From assembly GCA_028293005.1 (NCBI GenBank), contig JAQGLH010000138.1, positions 1-5,503 on the forward strand: 5,503 nucleotides of DNA, in the 5' to 3' direction. The notes beneath the pieces were generated by a model. The model saw only the letters and a program-made list of their open reading frames with translations, ran no database searches and had not been told where the DNA came from. This DNA comes from Alphaproteobacteria bacterium (GTDB lineage Bacteria > Pseudomonadota > Alphaproteobacteria > Sphingomonadales > Sphingomonadaceae). A program made the position numbers and the translations under genes. Positions 1-5,084 of this stretch are shown here, in pieces. Numbering within the stretch: position 1 is the stretch's first letter; every line of letters begins with the position of its first letter.

Positions 1-810
1 CAGCCACCCGAGCAGCCCGGCCCAGATCACCTGGACATAGGTGATCGGCGCAAGCACCGAGGCGGGGGCATCACGATAGGCCCTGGTATAGAAGAAATGG
101 CCGACGCCACCGTACACGCCGAGGCTGAGGAACAGCAGCAGCTCGAACGCGGTGGGCGCGCGTCCTTCCCAATAGACCGGCAGCGCCAGGCCGAAGCATA
201 TCGTGCCCACCAGTGCACTGTAGAAGAGCAAGGCGATCGTGCGCTCGCTCGAGGCCAGGAGGCGCGAAAAGAGCTGGTAGCCGGTGTTGGCCGCGACCGC
301 GCCGAGCGCGAAGCAGACCGCCAATGCGTCCAATCCGCTGCCAGGGCGTACGATCAGCAGCATGCCGACAAGCCCGATCCCTGTGGCGATCCAGGGGAGG
401 CGGCCAACCCGCTCGCCGAGCAGAGGGCCGGCCGTGACCATGACGATCAGCGGCGAGATGAAAACGATCGCCGTGGTTTCGGCGAGCGGCATGAGCTTGA
501 GCGCCGAGGCGACGCAAAGCGAAGCCGCGGCGAGGCAGAGCGAGCGGACGATGACCAGGCCCGTCCGCTGCGTCTCGATCAGCTTCGGACCGTGGGTGGG
601 CGCGAGCAGCACGATCATCAGCAGGCAGTTCACGAGGTAGCGAACCGCCACGATCAGCGGCACCTCGTGATGGGTCGAGAGATATTTGGTCGTGGTATCC
701 ATGCAGGCGAAGCACAGCAGGCCGAAGCCGAACAGCAGCACGCCCCTGATCGGGTGAGCCGCCGGAGAGTGCTGATCGATCCTGGATCTCGTCTTCGATT
801 GCAACGCCAA
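1..810 (-). CDS. EamA/DMT-family inner-membrane transporter (C-terminus off the left edge)
   Basis: A polytopic inner-membrane protein of the drug/metabolite transporter superfamily, with two tandem EamA repeats; these usually export or exchange small metabolites, and the substrate cannot be read from sequence. The window holds 270 codons; family members are near 290-300 residues, so about 25 are missing at the C-terminus. The first repeat starts with a helix around residues 22-36, followed by MDTTTKYLS (37-45), which matches the family's usual opening. The conserved ALKLMPLAETTAI stretch is at about 103-115, the helix proline at 120, and LGERVG at 131-136. The second repeat ends in the window with RAYRDAPASVLAPITYVQV. 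I chose a TTG start at 808-810 because AGGA lies 7 bases upstream and an in-frame TGA (811-813) directly precedes it. The first ATG (700-702) would delete the first helix, and the GTG at 739-741 has a poorly placed ribosome site. The family is clear from sequence; the start is inferred. Confidence 0.87.
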   Translation of the reverse strand, partial: MALQSKTRSRIDQHSPAAHPIRGVLLFGFGLLCFACMDTTTKYLSTHHEVPLIVAVRYLVNCLLMIVLLAPTHGPKLIETQRTGLVIVRSLCLAAASLCVASALKLMPLAETTAIVFISPLIVMVTAGPLLGERVGRLPWIATGIGLVGMLLIVRPGSGLDALAVCFALGAVAANTGYQLFSRLLASSERTIALLFYSALVGTICFGLALPVYWEGRAPTAFELLLFLSLGVYGGVGHFFYTRAYRDAPASVLAPITYVQVIWAGLLGWL

Positions 811-817
811 TCAGAAT

Positions 818-821
818 TCCT
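818..821 (-). promoter_or_regulatory. Ribosome binding site supporting a TTG start
   Basis: On the minus strand AGGA is followed by 7 bases and then TTG. The spacer contains the in-frame stop codon, so this is the furthest upstream start possible for the DMT transporter. It is the best-placed purine-rich site among the candidate starts, and it keeps the first transmembrane helix. Confidence 0.5.
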
Positions 822-945
822 GCTTGTCCGCCTCAGCCGCAGTTCCGGCCAATATCCTGCGTGGCTTTGGCTTCCGAATTGCGTCGTGACAACGCATCAA
901 TCGCGGACTCTGCGCCTGAGCATGACAATGGGCGCGGTGCTTTGA

Positions 946-1071
946 TCAGAGGACGTTCGCGACACCGATAATGATGACACCGATAATGATGCAGGCCACG
1001 ATGAGGGTGAGGATTTTCGCGAGGAAGAGGGCTTCCGAGCCAAGGCGATAGGAACGCGGCGGTTTCGCCAA
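946..1071 (-). CDS. Possible 41-residue single-helix membrane protein
   Basis: I do not recognise this short reading frame. Read from a TTG at 1069-1071 it gives 41 residues: a basic N-terminus (MAKPPRSYRLGSEA), then one long hydrophobic segment (about residues 15-41) ending NVL just before TGA. The charge pattern predicts an inner-membrane protein with the N-terminus inside. About three quarters of the codons end in G or C, consistent with coding DNA here. The helix includes IIIGV twice in a row, encoded by a perfect 15-bp tandem repeat. Weak points are the lack of an ATG and only a GGCGG-like ribosome site 4 bases before the TTG; the frame is open back to a TAA at about 1130. It is divergent from the AAHS transporter and lies 135 bp upstream of the DMT gene on the same strand. 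It could be a small membrane regulator, a small hydrophobic toxin-like peptide, or not a gene. Confidence 0.38.
   Translation of the reverse strand: MAKPPRSYRLGSEALFLAKILTLIVACIIIGVIIIGVANVL
961..990. repeat. Perfect 15-bp tandem duplication (two copies)
   Basis: The 15-base unit GACACCGATAATGAT occurs twice head to tail with no mismatch, at 961-975 and 976-990. The unit is a multiple of three, so if the minus-strand small frame is translated it only adds a second IIIGV to the hydrophobic helix. This looks like a recent slippage duplication. Confidence 0.95.
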
Positions 1072-1176
1072 TAAGCCGCCGTGTGGGGCCAGGTCGAGCG
1101 CGGATCGGCGGCAGATTTGTCTTGTCTTTTAGAACCGGGAAGGGTCCAAATGCATGCTTCTCGTCGTGGCTTGTTC

Positions 1177-1181
1177 AGGAG
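1177..1181 (+). promoter_or_regulatory. Ribosome binding site deciding the MFS start
   Basis: AGGAG followed by 6 bases and then ATG at 1188. It settles the start of the AAHS transporter: the frame is also open upstream to a GTG at 1083, but that extension has no comparable site and gives a non-family N-terminus. Confidence 0.8.
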
Positions 1182-1187
1182 TATTCA

Positions 1188-2546
1188 ATGGACTCCCCGC
1201 AACATCGAACGTTTGAAGACTCGCCGGTCGCATCGAGGCAGATCGCGATCGCCGCAATAGTATTGCTCGTCCTCGCGCTCGATGGCCTCGACCTCCAGCT
1301 TCTCGGTATCGTCGCACCGGTGGTCATCGCCGATCTCGGCATCGACAAAGCGACCTTCGGCCCGGCGCTGGCCGCGGCGATGATCGGAATGGCGATCGGA
1401 TCGGGACTGGGCGGTTGGATCGGCGACCGGTTCGGACGCAAGACCGTGCTGTTGTTCAGTGCAATCTGGTTCTCGCTGTGGACCGTTGCGGCGTCCTACG
1501 CGACCGATGTCACGATGCTGATCCTGCTGCGCTTTATCAGCGGCCTCGGCTTCGGAGCCGCAAGCCCCAACGGCCTCGCGCTCGCCACCGAATGGCTTCC
1601 GCAGCGCGCGCGGCCGTGGCTGAGCGCGCTCGCTGCGCCCTGCGTGCCGGCCGGCGGAATGCTCGGTGCGGCGCTCGCGCTGTTGCTTCTGTCGGATCTT
1701 GGCTGGCGCGGAACCATCGCGTTTTCCGGCACGATGACTTTGCTCGTCACGGTGCCGTTGATCCTCTGGCTGCCAGAGTCAGCGGCCTATCTCAAGGCAA
1801 AGGGCAAGATCGAGCGGATGCGCCACGAGCAGGCGCGCATCCTCGGCGCCGCCGATGCGGCGATGCCCGACGGGGTAACCGACGCCGCTCCCGACGGCAG
1901 GCTGTTCACCCGCGAAAATCTCCGGATCAACATCGGCGCGCCTTTGGCCTTCTTTTTGACCTCGTTCACGAGCTACGGGTTCGTCGCCTGGACGACCGTC
2001 ATCCTCACGATGGCCGGCCTGAGCATCGAGGATGCCGTTCGCGGCAGCCTGTTCTACAACAGCTTCGCGGTGATCGGCCCGGTGACCGGCGGCTTCATCG
2101 TCACCCGCTGGGGAACGCGAAAGTCGCTGATCACGCTCACGTTGGGCTCGATCGTGATGGTGTCGGCGATGGCGATCCTCATCAGCTCCGGCGCGCACCT
2201 GGTGTCGGTGCCGATGAAATGGCTGTTGTTTTCGCTGATCGGCGGTGTGGGGATCACCACCGGCGTCGCGGTCGCGGCCATCTACGCGGTGTTCACCTCG
2301 GGCTATGCGGTCTCCTGCCGCGCCAGCGGGATCGGCTTCGGCCTGATGATGGGGCGCGTCGGAGGGATCGGCACGATGGTGATCGGCGGCTTCCTGCTCA
2401 GCCTCGACGGGCGCAATCCCAATTATCTGTTCCTCACCATGGGCGTGACCCTGATGATGGTGCTTGGCGCGATCGCGATCATTGATCGCCACGTCCCGCC
2501 GCAGCCCCGGCGAACCCGGATCAGCGCGATCCCGCAGCAGGCCTAG
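1188..2546 (+). CDS. MFS transporter, aromatic acid:H+ symporter (AAHS) type
   Basis: A complete 452-residue inner-membrane permease of the major facilitator superfamily. The sequence matches the AAHS branch typified by PcaK, which imports aromatic acids such as 4-hydroxybenzoate with protons. The first helix carries the branch's DGxD motif (D32-G33-L34-D35), whose acidic residues are needed for transport in PcaK. The loop between helices 2 and 3 has GGWIGDRFGRK (75-85). Helix 4 has RFxSGLGFGAASPN (R115 to N128) followed by E135 and P138. WLPES (194-198) ends the first six-helix half, and a charged central loop (about 200-245) leads to the second half. The length is typical. The start has an AGGAG site 6 bases upstream. 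No ring-cleavage, hydroxylase or regulator gene is adjacent, so the actual substrate is open; the gene stands alone and converges on the Slam gene. AAHS membership is well supported, but a non-aromatic organic acid as substrate is possible. Confidence 0.87.
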   Translation: MDSPQHRTFEDSPVASRQIAIAAIVLLVLALDGLDLQLLGIVAPVVIADLGIDKATFGPALAAAMIGMAIGSGLGGWIGDRFGRKTVLLFSAIWFSLWTVAASYATDVTMLILLRFISGLGFGAASPNGLALATEWLPQRARPWLSALAAPCVPAGGMLGAALALLLLSDLGWRGTIAFSGTMTLLVTVPLILWLPESAAYLKAKGKIERMRHEQARILGAADAAMPDGVTDAAPDGRLFTRENLRINIGAPLAFFLTSFTSYGFVAWTTVILTMAGLSIEDAVRGSLFYNSFAVIGPVTGGFIVTRWGTRKSLITLTLGSIVMVSAMAILISSGAHLVSVPMKWLLFSLIGGVGITTGVAVAAIYAVFTSGYAVSCRASGIGFGLMMGRVGGIGTMVIGGFLLSLDGRNPNYLFLTMGVTLMMVLGAIAIIDRHVPPQPRRTRISAIPQQA

Positions 2547-2548
2547 AG

Positions 2549-2588
2549 TGCTTTCAGTCGGGTGGAATCACCTGACGCCCTGAAAGCA
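2549..2588. terminator. Large hairpin, possible bidirectional terminator or dispersed palindrome
   Basis: The outer arms TGCTTTCAG (2549-2557) and CTGAAAGCA (2580-2588) are a perfect 9-bp inverted repeat. Directly inside, TCGGGTG (2558-2564) pairs with CACCTGA (2569-2575) with one G-T wobble, closing a GAAT loop. A 4-base bulge (CGCC) sits on the 3' side. It begins 2 bases after the stop codon of the AAHS transporter and lies between convergent genes, where a shared terminator is expected. No T-run follows on either strand, so a classical intrinsic terminator is not certain. Its core resembles GTGGAATCAC-type palindromes that I associate with alphaproteobacterial intergenic regions; that resemblance is from memory. 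Confidence 0.6.
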
Positions 2589-2608
2589 GGATAAACCAAG
2601 CAAACCAG

Positions 2609-2626
2609 CCGGTTCAACCGAACCGG
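2609..2626. terminator. Second small hairpin in the convergent gap
   Basis: CCGGTTC (2609-2615) and GAACCGG (2620-2626) form a perfect 7-bp stem with an AACC loop. It lies 20 bases after the larger hairpin and about 22 bases beyond the stop codon of the Slam gene, so for that minus-strand gene it is the first hairpin after the stop. There is no T-run on either side. It may help end transcription of both converging units. Confidence 0.45.
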
Positions 2627-2648
2627 GAACGAGTCCAGCGATCGGACG

Positions 2649-3986
2649 TCAGAATTCGCGCGTAACGCCAAAGTCGAGCCGTGCCCGGCGATAATCATAC
2701 AGCGCGACGTTCGAGCGGCTGTGCGTGTAGCTGAAGCGCACCAGCGGAACGAAGCCGCCGATCGCGAGCCGGTGCGCGACGAGCCCGGCGACCGCATCGA
2801 AGCGGTCGTCGCCGCGGGTCCGGCCGAACAGCAAGATCGGCGCGCGCCCGTCGGTTCTGGTATATCCGGCCTGCCCGAACAGCGTCACCTCGGCCAGATC
2901 ATGCACGACCAGCAGGTCGGCGCCCTCCTGACGCAGCGATTCCGGGCGTATCGCCGCGTCGAGCGCGGCACCGCGTGCCGTGAGCCGGACGCTGGTATGC
3001 GGCGTGAGGCTGTGATCATAGGTCGCCGACAGCGTATAGCGCTCGCCGTCAAGCAATGGGTTCCTGCGAATCTCCTGGCGGACGAGTGACGCATCGAGCT
3101 GGAGCTGGCCTTTGGTGCCGATCGGCATCAGCCAGTTGATCGATCCGCCATAGCCTTGGCTATAGCGATCGCCGCCGTACCAGCGGCGCTCATAAGCGAA
3201 CGCTGGCCGTAAGCGGCCGCGATGAATGGTCAGCTCGGGGCCGGAGGTCAGCGACAGCTGGACGTCGTCGAAGCGTGTCTTGGCAGGAAAGATGTCGGCA
3301 CTCGCGCCGAGGCGTGTCAGCAACGTCGCGCCGAGCATCATGTCGCGCGAATAGGCTTCGCCGCTCAGCCCGATGCCGATCGCTCGCTGGCCGCGCGCAT
3401 CCGCCGTGAGCTCGAACGGCGCGATCACGGTGTCGATGAATTTGTCGCTGGTCGAGCGGTTGGCGTTCGAATCGGCGCCGACCGCGACCTCGAACGAGCC
3501 GCCGCGCCGCTTCAACGAGCGGAGCGCGGTCGAGAAGCGCCTGACGGTCCAGGCGACATCGGAGGGGAGGCCGACTGCTTCGGCCTGGCGCAGCGTTCGC
3601 CGCGCCCCGGCAGCGTCACCCTGCGCCGCAAGGATGCGGCCGAGTTCGAGCCGCGCGCGTTGGGCGTCCGGTTTTTCGGCGAGCAGATCGCGTAATGCCT
3701 CGACGGCACCGCGCAGGTTGCCGCGTTGCTCGCGCAGCGCCGCAAGGCGAAAGCGCGCCTCGGCGCGCAGCTCGGGATCGGGATCGCCGGTCAGCGCGAC
3801 CAGCATCGTCTCCGCGGTATCGAAATCGCCTTCGGTGGCGGCGGAATCCGCGAGCGCGAACAGCTCGGCTGCGCTCGCCTGGCGGCAGTCGGCCGCGCCG
3901 GCACAGGAACTGGGCGCAGCTGCACCCGGTACCGCCTGAGCTGCGGCCGCCGGGCCGAGCGCGAGGCCGCCAAGGAAGGTCAGCAT
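2649..3986 (-). CDS. Slam-type (DUF560) outer-membrane translocator, T11SS
   Basis: Slam proteins sit in the outer membrane and move partner proteins with TbpB-like barrels from the periplasm to the cell surface or medium. This 445-residue protein has that architecture. A hydrophobic leader (1-18, ending AAAAQA) is followed by a linker with two cysteines (C28, C34). Three TPR-like helical repeats follow at about 36-68, 71-105 and 106-139. From about residue 164 to the end there is a run of amphipathic beta strands, opening with SFEVAVGADSNANRSTS, which matches the DSN motif at the start of the Slam barrel. It closes with YTHSRSNVALYDYRRARLDF and a terminal phenylalanine, typical of outer-membrane barrels. 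The length is close to the usual 450-500. The ATG used has only a weak GGA site 8 bases upstream and no basic n-region; the frame stays open upstream (IRTLRM), so the start is the least certain part. It lies 52 bp after the gene of its likely cargo and is probably co-transcribed with it. Confidence 0.85.
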   Translation of the reverse strand: MLTFLGGLALGPAAAAQAVPGAAAPSSCAGAADCRQASAAELFALADSAATEGDFDTAETMLVALTGDPDPELRAEARFRLAALREQRGNLRGAVEALRDLLAEKPDAQRARLELGRILAAQGDAAGARRTLRQAEAVGLPSDVAWTVRRFSTALRSLKRRGGSFEVAVGADSNANRSTSDKFIDTVIAPFELTADARGQRAIGIGLSGEAYSRDMMLGATLLTRLGASADIFPAKTRFDDVQLSLTSGPELTIHRGRLRPAFAYERRWYGGDRYSQGYGGSINWLMPIGTKGQLQLDASLVRQEIRRNPLLDGERYTLSATYDHSLTPHTSVRLTARGAALDAAIRPESLRQEGADLLVVHDLAEVTLFGQAGYTRTDGRAPILLFGRTRGDDRFDAVAGLVAHRLAIGGFVPLVRFSYTHSRSNVALYDYRRARLDFGVTREF

Positions 3987-4010
3987 GCGAAGCGTCCGGA
4001 TCGCGCCCAG

Positions 4011-4026
4011 GCGGCTTTTCGGCCGC
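4011..4026 (-). other. Small GC hairpin between cargo and translocator genes
   Basis: Read on the minus strand, GCGGC and GCCGC form a 5-bp stem around the loop CGAAAA. It sits inside the 52-base gap between the cargo stop codon and the Slam start. No T-run follows, so it is not a full terminator. It could stabilise the upstream message or reduce read-through so that more cargo than translocator is made; that role is inference. Confidence 0.3.
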
Positions 4027-4038
4027 GACCGAGCGTGT

Positions 4039-4878
4039 TTATTGCTTCGCGACGATCGCGCCGTTGCCGGTGCCGCCGTTGCCGCTCAGCCTGAACACAG
4101 CGCCGAGCTCGTTCGCGGCCGGGCCGAAGAACAGGCCGTTCATGTTCATCTGATAGGTGCCGTCGGTGCCGTTGGCCGAGAAGCTCGATCCGTTGAAGTT
4201 GATCGGGCCGTTGGCGCCCACGATCGGACCGAAGGTCGGGGAACCGGTGCCCGCGGAGGCGGTCGCCAGCGCCGTGAAGCCGATCTTCGCGTTCGTCCAA
4301 TCGGCGGTAAAGCCGATCGTGCCGCCCAGCGTGTAGGTCGACGTCTTGTTGACGAACGTCCCGTCGATGATCCCGTTGAAGCCGGCGCTCCCGCTACGCG
4401 GCATGTTCGCTGCCGTGGTCTTGGTGCCGAAGATGAAATAGGTGTCGCTGAGCTTGGTCGCGCCCTGGAAGCCGGCGCCGGGAGTGCTCTCGCGCCAGTG
4501 GCCGTAGGTGGAATAGGTCAGGTTGACCTGGCCGGCAGCCACCTGGCCCTTGTTGTAAACGCGGAAGGTCTCGGTCGTGCCGCTGGCTGTCCTGGTGTAG
4601 ATTGTGTGGGTGCCTGCCGACGACACGAGTTGCCCCGGGCCGAACGACGCCGTCCGCGAGACGCTGCCGGTGTCGCGGATCGTGTAGGTCTGGGTGCCCG
4701 CATTGTAGATCACCTGTGAGGTGGCGCGCGCATTGTTGCTGTAGAATTGCGGCGCGCCGGTCGTCTTGATCTCGTATTTCTGAGTCGACTGGATCGCAGG
4801 CATGGTTTGCGCGAATGCCGGGGTCGCGGCCAGCGTCGAAAACAGCGCGCAAGATGTGAGAACGGTTGTCAGGCGCAT
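4039..4878 (-). CDS. Secreted TbpB-like beta-barrel protein, probable Slam cargo
   Basis: A 279-residue exported protein whose C-terminal part resembles the beta-barrel domain shared by transferrin-binding protein B and other Slam substrates. Residues 1-23 form a Sec signal peptide ending AFA, with cleavage likely before Q24. Residues 24-120 are rich in Thr, Ser, Gly and Tyr and beta-like, and could be the handle or ligand-binding part. The barrel shows YSTYGHW (122-128), YFIFG (147-151), SGSAGFNGIIDGTF (162-175), FTADWTNAKIGF (190-201) and the family-typical ending NGLFFGPAANELGAVFRL (247-264) followed by IVAKQ at the C-terminus. The start has GAGGGGGG 5 bases upstream; an in-frame ATG at 4968 would only add a charged leader that spoils the signal peptide. 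An LTSC tetrapeptide at 7-10 resembles a lipobox but lies too early. The gene precedes the Slam gene on the same strand, the usual cargo-translocator order. The ligand (heme, metal or none) is unknown. Confidence 0.76.
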   Translation of the reverse strand: MRLTTVLTSCALFSTLAATPAFAQTMPAIQSTQKYEIKTTGAPQFYSNNARATSQVIYNAGTQTYTIRDTGSVSRTASFGPGQLVSSAGTHTIYTRTASGTTETFRVYNKGQVAAGQVNLTYSTYGHWRESTPGAGFQGATKLSDTYFIFGTKTTAANMPRSGSAGFNGIIDGTFVNKTSTYTLGGTIGFTADWTNAKIGFTALATASAGTGSPTFGPIVGANGPINFNGSSFSANGTDGTYQMNMNGLFFGPAANELGAVFRLSGNGGTGNGAIVAKQ

Positions 4879-4883
4879 GATGG

Positions 4884-4891
4884 CCCCCCTC
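4884..4891 (-). promoter_or_regulatory. Ribosome binding site of the cargo gene
   Basis: GAGGGGGG on the minus strand ends 5 bases before the ATG at 4878. It supports the start that gives a clean signal peptide rather than the longer in-frame ATG at 4968. Confidence 0.65.
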
Positions 4892-4904
4892 TGGTTTCTC
4901 TCGT

Positions 4905-4933
4905 CGCTAGAAGTGCGCGCAGTAATCGTCAAG
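4905..4933 (-). promoter_or_regulatory. Candidate promoter of the cargo-Slam unit
   Basis: On the minus strand CTTGAC (4928-4933) is followed by 17 bases and then CTAGCG (4905-4910). The -35 box fits the alphaproteobacterial housekeeping pattern exactly; the -10 box keeps only its CTA part. Transcription would start about 20 bases before the start codon, leaving room for the ribosome site. Prediction by eye only. Confidence 0.3.
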
Positions 4934-4972
4934 TGGTAACGCCCGATTTCCTCATCAAAATCAAGCATATCA

Positions 4973-4987
4973 GCACTTTAATAGTGC
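4973..4987. promoter_or_regulatory. Short palindrome in the divergent promoter region
   Basis: GCACT (4973-4977) and AGTGC (4983-4987) form an inverted repeat around TTAAT, in an AT-richer patch of the 206-bp region between the divergent cargo and hydrolase genes. It lies about 40 bases upstream of the candidate -35 box of the cargo gene, a suitable place for an activator. It is short enough to be chance, and I do not recognise it as a Fur box or any named operator. Confidence 0.25.
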
Positions 4988-5072
4988 AAGCGGCATAATC
5001 GCGCATAGTCGCTGCGACCCAGCAATTGCCGCATCCGGCTACGCCACGTAGAGGAAGCAAGGCATTGGAAGC

Positions 5073-5077
5073 AGGAG
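5073..5077 (+). promoter_or_regulatory. Ribosome binding site deciding the GTG start of the hydrolase
   Basis: AGGAG followed by 7 bases and then GTG at 5085. The site is strong, and the first in-frame ATG (5157-5159) lies 24 codons into the conserved region, so the GTG is chosen. Confidence 0.75.
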
Positions 5078-5084
5078 AGGCGCG

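Noticed and set aside
880..896. TGCGT-N7-ACGCA inverted repeat upstream of the DMT gene
   Set aside because: A 5-bp arm with a 7-base spacer is expected by chance at this size, and no adjacent regulator gene suggests an operator.
97..945. Long open frame on the plus strand (282 codons) across the DMT gene
   Set aside because: Its product is Arg, Gln, Glu and Asp rich without any fold or motif, and it is the antisense shadow of a GC-rich gene whose minus-strand frame gives clear EamA motifs.
1117..1127. Overlapping TTGTCT repeats upstream of the AAHS gene, possible -35 boxes
   Set aside because: No acceptable -10 element lies at 16-18 bases downstream, so a promoter cannot be supported.
1083..1187. 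N-terminal extension of the AAHS transporter from a GTG
   Set aside because: No ribosome site at the GTG, a non-family sequence, and a strong AGGAG correctly placed before the ATG at 1188.
1415..2485. 356-codon plus-strand frame inside the AAHS gene
   Set aside because: Arg- and His-rich low-complexity product in the +2 frame of a clear MFS gene; typical high-GC shadow.
1779..2492. 237-codon minus-strand frame across the AAHS gene
   Set aside because: The Asp, Arg and His rich product has no recognisable domain, and the other strand encodes a complete transporter.
3985..4719. 244-codon plus-strand frame opposite the cargo gene
   Set aside because: Arg, Gly and Ala rich antisense shadow; the minus-strand frame has a signal peptide, a ribosome site and TbpB-like barrel motifs.
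4879..4968. 30-residue N-terminal extension of the cargo from the ATG at 4968
   Set aside because: It would bury the signal peptide behind a charged leader and would overlap the candidate promoter; the ATG at 4878 has a strong ribosome site.
5026..5054. TTGCCG and TAGAGG as a promoter for the hydrolase
   Set aside because: The spacing is 17 but both hexamers are weak matches; not reported as a feature.
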